DNA of 64,000 nucleotides, taken from Prorocentrum cordatum (taxonomy: Eukaryota; Sar; Dinophyceae; Prorocentrales; Prorocentraceae). A program made the translations under genes and the position numbers. The stretch is taken from the NCBI GenBank assembly GCA_963575745.1, contig CAUYUJ010017642.1, positions 165,469 to 229,468 on the forward strand, in the 5' to 3' direction. Below the pieces are notes generated by a model. The model was given only the letters and a program-made list of their open reading frames with translations. It searched no databases and was not told where the DNA came from. Shown piece after piece: positions 33,201 through 44,505 of the stretch; the stretch's first letter is position 1, and each line of letters opens with the position of its first letter.

Positions 33201-33429
33201 TGTGTATATGTAGAAAAAACGGGAAGCTCAGGAACTGTTCCCTCCCCGCCCCTGCCCATCCCAGGGCGTCCGGGCACGCGCGCCCCTCGCGCACTCCATG
33301 GCCCCGCAGGCATCTCCAGGGCCCCCCCTCTCCGAGCCCCCCCGCCTACCCGATGTCGTCTGGGGCTCGCGAGCTCCACTCAAGCGCGCCTGCCGAGCGC
33401 CACTAGCCGCCCGCCGAGGCTTTTCGAGC

Positions 33430-33965
33430 ACGCCGAGCAGGCGACCACGGCGGCCGCGCCCGAGACCCTCCAGCTCCAGAGTCTCGAGGCCCCCCAGAAG
33501 ATCGCAAGCCAGAACGAGATGGCCATCGAGAAGGTCAACTTCATCGGCGATACAGCGAGCACTGTCGAGATGCGCCGGCGCCAGGCCGGCGCGCGAGACG
33601 CCGACGCGGCTCGAGTGGCGGCGAGCTTTTTTAAGACCGAGAACGCGCTCTGGTCCGCGAGCGCAGCAAGCCGCCGTCGAGACTGCGCGCGAGGGCGGGG
33701 GCCTCAAGGCGATCGAGCAGGGGGGCATCTTCCAGGGCAGGGGCGAGAGGCGCGCCGAACTGGCCGTCGCCCTGTTCCGCGGGACGCACGTCGAGCAATC
33801 CAGGCACTGGCGCGACATCTTCGAGGGCCGCGGCGAGCAACCCGAGAACCTTCTGGCCCATGCCGAGCTTCCGCGAGAGGATGGTCGAGCTCGAGCAGAC
33901 CGAAGGCGTCGAGCCCGGCGAGAGCGACCTGGAGATGCCCCCCCGCGCCATCAACGACGCTCGAT
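33430..33965 (+). CDS. Coding-like island 1, unknown protein
   Basis: Frame 0 (33430-33650) reads as a helical, Glu/Ala/Arg-rich protein (PETLQLQSLEAPQKIASQNE, then MAIEKVNFIGDTASTVEMRR). Frame 1 continues with AAVETAREGGGLKAIEQGG and HVEQSRHWRDIFEGRGEQ to about 33870, and a third frame carries MVELEQTEGVEPGESDLEMP. GAG, CTC and GCG codons dominate, as in the other two islands. The frame changes near 33655 and 33870 would follow from single-base indels. There is no family match I can name. It may be an exon of one long gene whose other parts are at 35.1-36.9 and 39.0-39.9 kb; this is inference. Confidence 0.35.
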
Positions 33966-33999
33966 CCCCGACCATCTTACATCCGATCATCTTCGAGCG

Positions 34000-34760
34000 A
34001 ATCGGAAACTGATCCGAGGGTCGCTCAGCTCGGATCCAAGATAGAGGGTGCTCGATCCGAGGATCGAGGACCGAGACATATCTAACTATCTTGGCGATGC
34101 CAGCGATTTTCGACCCTTGACCCTCGCATCGGGCATCTTTGATCTTGGACCCGAGCATCGTCGATCTCGGATCTTAGATCCGAGGGTCGCTCTGCTCGGA
34201 TCCAAGATAGAGGATGCTCGATCCGAGGATTGGGGACCGAAGATGTTCTAGTTATCCCGGCAACATCAGCGACGCTCGATCCTCGACTCTCGGGTCGAGC
34301 ATGTTCGACAATATTCAAGCATCTCGGGTCTTAGATCCGAGGATCGCTCAGCTCGGATCTGAGATAGAGAATGCTCGATCCGAGGATCGAGGATCGGTCG
34401 TCGTTCATCGTCGATCGGTCTCGTCGCCGCTCTCTGGCCCCGGCCGCCATCAACGAGGCTTTATTGTCGATCCTCGGATCGGGAATCCTCGATCTTGGCT
34501 CTGAGCATCTTCGGGCAACTCAAATCCTGGATCTGAGGATCGAGGATCTTGGGCCCTCGATCCGAGGATCGAGCCTCGGCGATCGTCGATCGTCGTCGTC
34601 GTCGTCGGGCCCTGGCCGCCATCAACGCGGCTTGGTCCTCGGATCGAGGTTTTTCCGTCTTTTTGGTTCCGAGCATCTTCGAGCACCCCGGATTCTAGAT
34701 CCGAGGGTCGCCCTGCTTGGACTAGAAGGTTTTGGGCCCTCGATCCGAGGGTCGAGGACC
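34000..34760 (+). repeat. GATC-rich tandem array, ~150-175-bp units
   Basis: GAGG(G/A)TCGCTC(A/T)GCTCGGATC starts near 34018, 34191 and 34339, with later degenerate copies near 34540 and 34700. Each unit is full of short palindromes (CCTCGGATCGAGG and GATCCGAGGATC). Confidence 0.75.
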
Positions 34761-34824
34761 GAGCCTAACTAGGCGACCGTCGATAGTCGTCGTCGCAGTC
34801 GTCGGACCCAGGCTGCGAGACGGC

Positions 34825-35000
34825 AACATCAGCAGCAGGCAACAACGGCAACAACGAGAACAGCAAACATCACACCAACAGCAAGCAACAATAGCAAACA
34901 GCACGCAACAGCAGCAACAGCATCACCACCAACGACAGAAGCAACATCAGCAACCAACAGTAACAGCAACACCAGCAAAAGCAACTGCAACAGGCATTCT
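34825..35000 (+). repeat. (CAACAG)-type microsatellite
   Basis: CAACAGCAACA/CAACATCAGCAAC words dominate. Short 21-bp-type units follow at 35000-35060. Confidence 0.8.
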
Positions 35001-35144
35001 TGAGGAATCCGATGGAATGCCTTAGGCATCCGAAGGATTCTCGAAGGATCTACATATAAAAGTGCACAGAAAGGAATGCGATGAATCAGCCAGAAATGCA
35101 ACACATGCTCTAACCAATGCCTATAGCTTGTCTGATGATTCCTA

Positions 35145-36880
35145 TTCCTGCGTCGACGCCACCGCGCTCTGGCTCGAGCTCCGCGGGGAGGAGCAAGCGT
35201 TCATCCACGAGAGCGAGATCCACGCCGCAGGCGCCAAGAAGCGCATCGAGAAGCTCCGCCGCAGATTCCGCGAGACGCAGGGCGAGGGGGACTAGGCAGC
35301 TTTCGGGGTCGAGAAACCAAGCTTTTGGCAGAGCACCCCGACGCGAAGCAGGTGGGCCAGGCCTGCTTGAGCGCAGGGGAAAAGCACAGGACCACCTTCA
35401 TCAGCATCGCCGCCGTCGAGGGCCGGTTCGTCCCGAGCCAGGGCCCCGAGCCCGCCGAGAAGAGCAGCGCGCTCCGCGCCCCCCCGCGCCAAGCACTGCA
35501 TTGTGGGCAACGCGAACATCGAGGCGGGCACCTGGCGGCGCGACGTCACCTGCGAGCGGGGCGGCGGAGAAACGGGGTGCTTCCGAGCTGGCAAGCCTCG
35601 AGGTTCACAGCTCAAGGGCCGGCGCAAGGACCGCGCGAGGGTCTCATCGGCGCGCGGGGGCAGCCGAGGGCCTGGGCGGGCGAGCTCATCGCGAGCTGTA
35701 CCGTCGACTTCATCAAGCAGGAGCGCGGCCAGAGCCTCGCCTACTTCTTGTCGAGCCAGCGAGCCGAGGCTGTCGCGCTCCGAGCGCGGCTCGAGAATGC
35801 GGGCCGCGCGCCCGTGGCCCTCGACGCCGCGAGCTCCTTGCAGGAGCCAGGCGCCCGCCAGCGCGGCCAGCTCAAGGCCGCGATCCGACAGGTCAAGACC
35901 GAAGCGCACTGAGCCATGGGGCAAGACTGGATCCAGAAGGCAAAGGCCTAGCCCGAGAAGGGGCACACGTACCCGACCCAGCAGGGGTCTTGCGAGACAA
36001 GAACGTGGAGGCGGCGCCGCTCCATGGGCCGCAGGCGCACCAGATGCTCGCGGTCGGGCCGACCGAGCAGGGCGAGCTCGAGCCTGTCGCGGGCCTGGAG
36101 CCTTGGAGCTACTCCGCGGAGCCGGGCCGCGGCATCGAGCCGGGGCTGGCGAGCGAGCGCTCAGAGGGCACCCAGCACTGGTCCGAGAACGCCCCGCCAA
36201 TCCCCGATTGGAGCGCCCTCCACGGCGACTGCTTCAGCCTCGAGGACTCGCCCAGGGACTGCGACAAGGACGAGTGCCCGCGCCTCCTGGAGCTCCGACG
36301 CGCGGACTTCAAGCTCACCCACGAAAAGAAGAACATGCCCAGGCCGCTGGGCGACCAGATCGAGGAGACCCAGTTCCCGCGCGCCCTCCAGCACCGATTC
36401 AATCACCACCGCGGCAAGCGAGAGAAGAACAAGTGGGCGGCCAAGTTCGCGGGCCAGTTCGCGGGCAAGCTGCAGCGCGAGCGGCAGCGCATCAAGCGCG
36501 AGACTAGCGGCGACGCCGCGCTCCAGCACCTGGGCCGAGGCTTGGCCCGCGCGGGCAGAGCACCGAAGGCCAAGGCGAGCTTCTGCGAGAAGTACAGGGG
36601 CGAGACCTACTCGTGCAACCGTGGGAAAAGAGAGGGCAAGGCCGAGAAGAAGGAGGGCCTCGTGGCCAGCGAGGACCCCGCCCCCGGAACGGCAAGGTGG
36701 CCTGCGCCACCGAGGAGGGAGCCCGCGTGGGCCGGCGCAGCTGGGCCCAGGACGTCCGGCGAGCCCCGGGCGCCGAGGACATTTGCCGTCTCGAAGTGCG
36801 AGGCGGGGGCCGCGGCGATCTCCCAGATCGACAGCGTCGAGGCCCGGGGGCGCAGGAAGAGGGGGGGTGGGGGCGAGGAG
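35145..36880 (+). CDS. Coding-like island 2, unknown protein
   Basis: Several frames read as protein in succession. 35145-35295 gives ALWLELRGEEQAFIHESEIH and ends at a TAG. 35325-35480 gives KHRTTFISIAAVEGRFVPSQ. 35640-35912 gives LIASCTVDFIKQERGQSLAY and stops at TGA 35910. 36000-36690 carries PPIPDWSALHGDCFSLEDSP, LELRRADFKLTHEKKNMPRP and a basic helix NHHRGKREKNKWAAKFAGQF. The last block is the longest, at about 230 residues. The composition is charged with no transmembrane segment, and GAG/CTC/GCG codons dominate. Single-base changes or short introns separate the blocks. I recognise no domain. Past 36690 the frame turns into low-complexity GGGGG/GGAGGA sequence. Confidence 0.4.
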
Positions 36881-36944
36881 AAGGGGGGGTGGGGGGGGCG
36901 GAGGAGGAGAAGAAGGAGGAAAAAGAAGAGGGAGAGGAGGGGGA

Positions 36945-37960
36945 GAAATCCGATGGATGTCCTAAGAGATCTTATTAGTTTCAAAACGAGTCCTGTGGAT
37001 TGCCTAAGGAATCCAATGGATGTCCTAAGGGTTCCTATAGATGTCCTAGGGAATCCGATGGACTTCTCACGGAATCCAATAGGTTTCTCACAAGACCCGC
37101 CGGCTGTCTTAAAGGAATCTTTTGAACATCCGAAGGGGACATGGATATCCAAAGGAATCCCATGGATTTGCGAAAGGGCCCATGGATTTCCGGAGGAATC
37201 CATTCTGGATTCCTTCACGAATTCAATGGTTTTCCTCCGGGATCTGATTGATTCCGCAAGAATCCGATGGGTGCCCCAAGGACTCTTGTTAATGCCCAAA
37301 GGAAAACGATGGATTCGTTCAGACATCTTTCGATTTTCATGAGGGGTAATTTTCTGATGCCCCAAGGATCCCGATTGATTTCCTCCAGGGCCCTATTGAT
37401 TCCTTTAGGAGCCCACCGCATTCCTCGAGGATTCTTTCACATGCCATATGGGTTCCCGATGGAATTCCTCATGGACCCTCTGGGAGTTCCATGAATCCTC
37501 AGGATTCGCTATGCAACCCGATGGCTATCCAAATGATGCATATGGATGTCCTCAGGAATCCGTTCGAGGCCCGAAGGAACCCGACGGATTTCCGAAGGAA
37601 CCCCATGGATTGCCTAGGGGCCCTTATTTTTTCCAGAAGAATCCAGTGGATTTCCGAAAAGGACTCATTGAGTCCGTAAGGGTTCCGATGGATTGCCACA
37701 GGATTATTCTAGATCCCCGCGGCATTCATGCCTGAGGGATACCATGGGCGTCGGAAAGAACCCGATGGATGTCCGAAGCAATTGCATGGATGTCCACATG
37801 AAGCACATGGTCTGTGAATGAATCCGATGGATGCTATGGTCTCCGAGGTAATGCCATGGACGCATTAAGGAATCCCATGGATGTCATCGGGATTATCGCG
37901 GATTTCTTATTTACTCCCGTGGATTCCTTGAGAAATCCGTTTCCTCCCCCACCTTGCGCG
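36945..37960 (+). repeat. 21-bp minisatellite, block 5 (+ orientation)
   Basis: Units such as AATCCGATGGATGTCCTAAGA run from the end of island 2. Many keep GATGG and TCC(T/G)AAGGAA. Confidence 0.85.
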
Positions 37961-38194
37961 CCCGGCCCGGATTGTTGGTTCGCAGTTTTCTTATACATAG
38001 AAAACCACCGCAAATGAGCCGCCCTGCATTCCCCCTGCACATGTGCCATCGCAGGTGAAGGTCACATAAGAATTCTGCATTGCAATGGGATCGCTGAAAG
38101 GTGCCAAAGCGAAGTTGGTTTGTGCTGATGGCCCTGGGGCTCCTCCTCATCATCGCCCTTCTCCTGTGAATTGCCGTTGGGATGTTATAGATTA

Positions 38195-38785
38195 CCAGAG
38201 AGATCCAACTGATGTCCCAAGGGAACCCAATGGATGTCCTGAGGTACACATTGGATATTGGATGTCAAGTGGAACATATGGCTCCCCTAAAGATTCCGAT
38301 TGATATTCTCACAGAGAATGTGATGGATGTCCCGGGGAATCCTTTGGATGTCCGAAGGAATCCCATGGACTTCCCAGGGGACCTCGTGGATCTCTAGAGG
38401 AATCCCCCGGATTTCCGAAGGAAACCCTATGCATGTCCAAAGGATTCAGATGGATGTCCTGAGGAATCTTTTTGGGGTTTTCTTCTGAAGCCAATGGGTT
38501 CCCTCTGGAATCCGAATGGTGTCCTGGGGGTCCGATGGATTTCCTGCGGGCCCCCATGGATGTCCAGGGGCATCCGGTGCACTGTCTTGGGGAATCCTAC
38601 GGATGTCATCAGGAGTCCTATGGATGTCTCAAGGACTCTTGCGGCTTGCCCTGCGGAGTCTGACGCATTTCCGCCGGGCCCTCATGAATCTCCTAGGGGG
38701 TCTCATGGGTCCCCTCGGGAGTCCGATGGACCCCCTGGGGAGTCCGATGGATCCCCTGAGGAGTCCGAAGGATTTCTAGGACACC
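38195..38785 (+). repeat. 21-bp minisatellite, block 6 (+ orientation)
   Basis: Same unit. The last third shifts to GGGGAGTCCGATGGATCCCCT, with four near-perfect copies at 38697-38775. Bases 37960-38195 are non-repetitive with no gene. Confidence 0.85.
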
Positions 38786-38849
38786 CTCGAGCCCCCCGGG
38801 TCACGGTCGAGCAGGACTACATGTTCCCCAGGCTGATCCGAGTAGATGG

Positions 38850-39018
38850 GGTCGGAGGATCGCGCGGCATCGCCGACGCATCGCCGACGCGCCTCGATGC
38901 GGGGCCCGTCTTTCTCTGCGCTGGCGTCGCCGATGCGTCGCCGACGTCGCCGACGCATGGCCGACGCATGGCCGATGCGTCGCCGATGCGTCGGCGATGC
39001 CGCGCGATCTCCGGACCG
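38850..39018 (+). mobile_element. ~168-bp inverted-repeat element, introner-like
   Basis: Bases 38858-38890 (starting GATCGCGCGGCATCGCCG) pair with 38977-39009 (ending CGGCGATGCCGCGCGATC) at 32 of 33 positions, and weaker pairing extends outward (GGTCGGAG against CTCCGGACC). The element begins GTCGGAG right after AGTAGATGGG; the nearest AG downstream is at about 39027-39028 (TCTCACAG). The interior repeats GCCGACGCATGGCCGATGCG. Confidence 0.55.
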
Positions 39019-39029
39019 CGTCTCACAGA

Positions 39030-39935
39030 GACCTCATCAAGGAATCTCTACCAGGGCACCTCGGCGCACCGAGCTCGCCAAGCAGCGCGCGATCATGTGC
39101 TGCGCGCGCATCGAGAAGGGCGACGCCCTCGAGCTGGGCGCGGTGAATGCGCTGCTCGGCGAGATCGAGGAGCGCGCGGGCGTCCCCGAGAACGTTCCAG
39201 CGATCGAGCCCACGGCGGCCGTCGCCCGGGCTCGAGAGGGCCAGGGCGAGGACGAGCCCGCCGCCCAGCAGTCCGAGGAGCAGGAGCGCTGGGCCGAGAG
39301 AGTCGAGAAGGCCGAGCATTTGTTGATCGCGGTGCCTTCCGAGGCCTCTGCGCACTGCACCTACCTCAAGGTGTCCTAGCAGGGGGCGGGCGCGGCCATC
39401 GAAGGCCGCGGCGCCTTCAAGCGGCCGCCCGAGAACGCCGAGCAGTCCGCCGCGAGGAGCCCCCGAGAGCTCGGCGCCATCGGCCCTGCCGAGGAATGCC
39501 CCGCTAGCAGCGGCGAGATGCGGATGGCTGGACTCGCGGGCGCTAAGTGGCGAGGTGGGTCGAGCGCGCCTTGCGCGAGATCCGGGGCGAGGGCCGCCAG
39601 TCGCCCACCGGCGTCGCCCAGGCGCGCGCTCGAGGCAACAAGTGGACCCGGAAGCTGCAGGACGCGAGCGACAACCTTTCCGCCACGGCCGCGGCCAAGG
39701 CCAGAAGCAGGGGCAGGGCCATGCCGCCGAGTGCGCCAGAGCCGAAGTACGGCAGCCTCGAGGAGGCACAGGCATCAGCACTAGCGCGCGCGAAGTGCCT
39801 CCCGCGCAAGGGCGGCCCCAGTGGATGCCGAGCCTGCATGGGCCAGTGGCATGAGGATGTGCGCATGAGAGGTTTCTTGGCGAGAACCGCCAAAGACCTT
39901 CAGCAATTAGGCGCGGTCCAGAGACCGACTCTCTC
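39030..39935 (+). CDS. Coding-like island 3, unknown protein
   Basis: The frame containing RRTELAKQRAIMCCARIEKG, ALELGAVNALLGEIEERAGV and EHLLIAVPSEASAHCTYLKV runs to a TAG at 39377-39379. After it, AGAAIEGRGAFKRPPENAEQ continues in the same frame to about 39500. A shifted frame gives MARWVERALREIRGEGRQSP and KWTRKLQDASDNLSATAAAK to about 39900, ending ACMGQWHEDVRMRGFL. The protein is acidic then basic, helical and Ala/Glu/Arg-rich, with the same codon style as islands 1 and 2. Just before the inverted-repeat element at 38850, VEQDYMFPRLIRVDG may be the end of a preceding exon. No family is recognised. Confidence 0.4.
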
Positions 39936-40024
39936 CGAGCACCAAGAGCCGTTGCAGCGAGGAGTCATCATTTTCATCGCTTGTCTCATCAGCATCAGCT
40001 TCATAATCTTCAAGAGTCCCAATC

Positions 40025-41625
40025 ATTTCCTGTTGGAATCGCATGGGTGTCCTAAAGAGTCAGAGTTCTGTCTTAAGGCATCACATTGAATTCTTAAGGA
40101 ATCCAATGCATGTCATTCGGATTCCTGTGGACATCCGCAGGAATCCCATGGATTGCCAAAGGAATCCAATCGTGCTCCTATGGGTTTTCTGTTGCTCTCT
40201 CATGGAACCCCATGGATTTCCTTACGAGTCTTATGACATGCCTAGTTGAACGCATTGACTTCAAATGGCTTCCTACCGATTTTGTGAAGATGTGGATGGG
40301 TTTCTTGAGGGATCCAATGAAAACCAGTCGACTCCCAATGTATATCCTAAGGCGCCCTATGGATTGCCATCGGAGTTCTACGGATGTCTTGAGGAGTCCG
40401 ATGGATTCCTTAAGGGTGCCTATGGACATCCGCAGGAATCATTTGAAGTTCCATTGGGTGTTGTTGATTGTTTAAGAAAGCGCACGGGTTCCCAGAGCAA
40501 TGTATTTGATGTCCTTCGAACCCGTACGGGTACCAAAAGGAATCTCATGGATTGCCGAAGGAACCCAATAGATGTCTTAAACATTCCTTGGATGTCCCAA
40601 GGAATCCAATTGATTTCTTTCGGGGTCCAATGGTATCATGGGGAACCCGATGGATTGCTGAGGGTTTTTATGGGTTGCTTACGGAATCCAAAGGATGTCC
40701 AAAGGAGTCCGCTGGGCTCCCTTAGGCGGCTTACAGATGTCCAACTGGATCGTATAGATTTCATCGGGATTTTTGCGGATGTTCGACGGAACCACGTGGA
40801 TGTTCTAAAGAATCCCATGGATGTCCGGAGGATCCTATGGATTTCCTTTTGGAATATTATGGATGCCCGGAGGATTCCTACAGATGTCCTAAGGAACCAC
40901 GGATTGCCGGAGGAATCCGATGAATATCCGAAGGGTTTCCATGGATTCCCACAGGCGTCCTATTGGATGTCCGAAGGATTCCTATAGATTTCTTGATGCA
41001 GCCTGTGTATTTGCAAAGGGTTCCCATGGATTCTATTTGAAGAATCCTACGGGTGTCCTGAGGATGTCGATCGATGTTTTGCGGGATCGCATGTGTGTCT
41101 AAAGGATTCCGATGGATTTCCACAGAGTTCCGATGGATGTCCTAAGGATTCATTCCTATGGGTCGCCGAAGGAATCCGATGGATTCCCTAAGGGCTCCTA
41201 TACATGTCCTAAAGAAACTCGTGGAGGCCCAAAGGAACCCGATGGACTCCCAAAGGATTCCCGAAGGAACCTTTTAGATGTCCCAAGGATTCGTGCAGAG
41301 TTCTTTTGGGAATGTATGGATCCCCCGAGGAATCCAGATGGCTATTCCAAGGAATCCGTTGGATTTCCTTTGGGGTCCCATGGATGTCCCAAGGAGTTTC
41401 ATAGATGCCCGAAGGATTCCAATACATATCCTAAGGAATCCTATGAATGTCCTTAGGAGTCCCATGGGCTTCCGCAAGAATCCGATGCATTCCCTAATGA
41501 ATCCGATGGACGTCCGCGGGAATATTATGGATGTCCCAAGGAATACCCGAATGTTAATGGGAATCATATGGACATCCGAAAGGAATTATGATGGATGTCT
41601 TGAAGATTCTTATGAACGTTCAGGA
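40025..41625 (+). repeat. 21-bp minisatellite, block 7 (+ orientation)
   Basis: The cleanest copies lie at 41400-41560, where consecutive 21-base units end CCGAT, TATTAT or CCCAT. Translated, they read as seven-residue repeats of the form G-C-P-K-E-S-D. Confidence 0.9.
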
Positions 41626-41704
41626 CCATCTAGATCATCAGCATCATCGTCATCATCTTCATAATCATGCCTCGATTTCTGGAAAACGTTTATTCTCCTT
41701 CCCG

Positions 41705-41705
<1 letters not shown>

Positions 41706-41736
<31 letters not shown>

Positions 41737-41764
41737 CTACTACTACTACTACTACTAGTACTAG

Positions 41765-41800
<36 letters not shown>

Positions 41801-41905
41801 GACTACTACTATTATTACATTTACTATTTCTACTACTACTACTACTACTACTACTGCTACTGCTACTGCTACTGCTACTGCTACAACTGCGACGATGAGG
41901 AGAAG
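41706..41905. repeat. (AGT)10(ACT)7 palindrome and ACT/GCTACT tract
   Basis: AGT triplets at 41706-41735 switch without spacer to ACT triplets at 41736-41756, giving a perfect 42-bp palindrome. More ACT, then ACTGCT triplets, continue to about 41885. Confidence 0.95.
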
Positions 41906-41939
41906 GAGGAGGACGGAGTTTACTGTTACTACTAATATT

Positions 41940-42480
41940 GCTCTCCTCGGGGCTCCAACTCCTAGGTAGGGTCGCTCTGGGATAATTGACCGCTTTCCCG
42001 TGGAAGCAGCGGAACATGTATACACCAGGATCCCGTCTACATTACGATCCGCTTCCCTGTGCGAGTTTCAGTGCGGGGCCGGGAAAAAAGTGTCGGTGTG
42101 TGGAGTTCGGCTCCTTACAGGGGAGGGCCAGGAGGAGGATGTTCACGCCTGGAGGGGGATAGGCCCGCGTGTGACGTGCGCTCCGCCGGCTGCAACAGTA
42201 CGTCAACCAGCTACCTGAGTTCAGACTTGGGCATACTTTTGCACTCGTCTTCAGGCTGGATGCCTCAATCAATACAACCGCTTCGATGGGGTCACGCTCA
42301 TTCAGCTGAGGTACGTGCCTCTGTGGACACTACCCCCGTGCAAGAGACGATACGGGGATCTTCTTGTGGAGATTTGCGAGAATGAGAATGAGAGTAACCC
42401 CAACCGAGCCGGACTGAGTCGAGAGATTTTTAAGAAGCCAGTATTTTAGTGTTATTTTGTTCTGGTTGAGCTATTGCTTA
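41940..42480. other. No supported gene
   Basis: Ordinary base composition, but no frame longer than about 108 codons looks like protein. Nothing is recognised. Confidence 0.4.
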
Positions 42481-42544
42481 CACCATCTAATGGCCTTCGG
42501 CCCATCCTGCCACGGTGCCCAGGTTGTGGGCATGAAGCCTATTG

Positions 42545-43065
42545 GATGTTCGTTGGGATCTCGTGGGAGGCCCCTTCTGGGGTCTCTTGGAGGCAGTTTG
42601 GGAGCCTCTTGGGGGCCGTTTGGGGTCCTCTAGGGGCATCTTTTGGGTCTTTTGGGGGCCTCGTGGGGCCTCCTGGGGGCTTCCTGGGGGTCTATCTTGG
42701 GGCGGAAGGCTTGGATTTTCGCTTCGTGTTTCCTCTCTTGGGCCCCTTTGGGGGCCGTCTTGTTGGGGCCCTCTTGGGCTGTCTTGGGCCCTCTTGGGAC
42801 GTCTTTGGCGCCTCTTGGGCCGTCTTGGGGCCCTCCTGGAGGCCTCCCTGGCTGTTTTGGGGTGGTTTGGGGGGCCTCCGGGGCGTCGTGGAGCTTGGGA
42901 ATGCCGAATAGGCTAGAACGCTAAAATTTGTACAGAAACCGAAGGGCAATGATGCTTGCCTCTTGGAGGCCTCTTGGGGCGTCTTGGAGGCCTATTGGGC
43001 CATCTTGAGGCCATCTTCGGCGTCGGCCGCTCGGGGCTCTCTCGGCCCGTCTTGGTGCCCTCTGG
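42545..43065 (+). repeat. CTCTTGGGGGCCGTCTTGGGGCC repeats
   Basis: Short imperfect units of the same word family as 16.7-18.3 kb and the gene A introns. Frames read as Gly/Leu/Trp-rich runs, not as a protein family. Confidence 0.7.
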
Positions 43066-43069
43066 GCCC

Positions 43070-44180
43070 CCGAAAAGAACCACTTCCCAGAGCCCAGGGG
43101 ACACGCGGAAAGCCCGGGGAGATTTGGCAATTTGGGCTATCGGCCCCTTACAGACTCAGGCAATCGCAAACATGGATCAAGGGGGATTCGCGGCGGGTCC
43201 CGTTTCCATGGAACAAATCGCGGATCTCTGTCGCCGAGCGAGGCGGCATCGGCCGCATTTTGGGGAGGGCACCTCCCCCGATCCATGGATTAGGCGACCG
43301 CGCGCCAAATCCATGGATCGCTAATCTATGTTTGCGCGCCCCCGACAGACTCCTCAGGACTGATTACTGAGGCTCCAGGGATTAGACAAAGGACCTGTGG
43401 ACACGCCCACTTCGTGCCCAGAGGCACGGTGGCGGGTTCTAGATTCGCATGCTTGCTTTGCGTCTCACGCTGGTACCAGCCCAACAGCTCAGCCATGTGA
43501 GGCCAGGACCGCACCCCAGTGCTTTTGACATCGAGCATCTGGTGTTGAGGCCCAGGCCTGGATCTGATCTCAGAGGCGTTGAGCACCGAATCACCGAATT
43601 GTTGCGCGAGCGGGTGGACGCAACTCCGGCGGTTGCCCTAGAGAAGGTGTACAGTCGGGGCGCTGAAGAAGGAACCCTTTTCGCTGGGGAGGGGCTCCGC
43701 GTTCCTTAAGTGTTTCGCAGCTTGCCTTAGGTTTTCCCGAGGGTTTTCGTAGGACATCGAAGGCTAACTTATGGAAAAAAGGGGCCTCGTTCCTTCTTTA
43801 GGGTTCCTTAGGTCAACGCCCCGACTGTAGAGAAGCTGTACCACGTTGCTGCCCCGCCTCTCTCCGGGAGCTGCGACTCGTTCTCCATTGGGAAATGCGA
43901 CCGCCGCATTCGCAGCCTTGAGCTGCAGCGGCGGGTGCGGCGCCCACCGCGCGCCGCCGTCCTTCTCCCGGGCGCTGAACGCGGACTTCTCCCGGCAGCG
44001 GCCACCGCCGGTTGCTTCCTCCTCCTCCTCCTCCTCCTCCTGTCAGCGACGTGCTGCGCAAGCAATTCGATTTTAGACGACCTTGCGAAAGGGAGACGGC
44101 CGTGGTGTTCCGACAAAACCAAGGCATTCAATGCAGCCAAGGCCAGGCTGCGTAACCAGCCAGGCGGGCATTCAACGCAG
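43070..44180. other. No firm gene; short CTC tract
   Basis: An 86-residue frame at 43449-43709 (+) with IEHLVLRPRPGSDLRGVEHR, ITELLRERVDATPAVALEKV has protein-like composition, but no start or family is clear. (CTC)n lies at 44021-44041. Confidence 0.3.
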
Positions 44181-44441
44181 CCCATGCCATGCCCAAGTCG
44201 GTGGCAACTCTAGTTAGCGAGGTGTTTTTTAAGCCTCGAGGCGGCCGCGGACGGGCCAACGTGTTGCGGCAAGTCCTTCATGTCGAGATGGTGCACACGT
44301 TGCCGGACACATCATCTGCACTTACTAGGCCGCTGCATCGGGTCTGCCTTTTCCCGGCCGACATCACTGTCGGTCCGTGCCAATTCTGGGGACGATCGAA
44401 AGGGGTACGGACAGAATGGGTGCGAGGCCCAACAGCAGCTC

Positions 44442-44505
44442 CTGTTCATTTTGAACAGGGCTCGTTGTCCGCGCCGCCACGGACGCTGTTCTGTCAAGAC
44501 AGAAC
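44442..44505. other. Two adjacent hairpins
   Basis: CTGTTC-ATTTT-GAACAG at 44442-44458 and GTTCTGTC-AA-GACAGAAC at 44488-44505 are both perfect. The surrounding frames at 44189-44795 are not recognisably coding. Confidence 0.6.

Noticed and set aside
35117-37342. One continuous 741-residue protein across island 2 and the following minisatellite
   Set aside because: The last ~130 residues are pure 21-bp repeat translation, and the first part lies out of frame with the more protein-like alternatives.
40025-41456. Long heptad-repeat frames (G-C-P-K-E-S-D style) as a repeat protein
   Set aside because: Frames stay open because the period is 21 bp. All three frames and both strands are similarly open, and units vary without codon-position bias that I can see.
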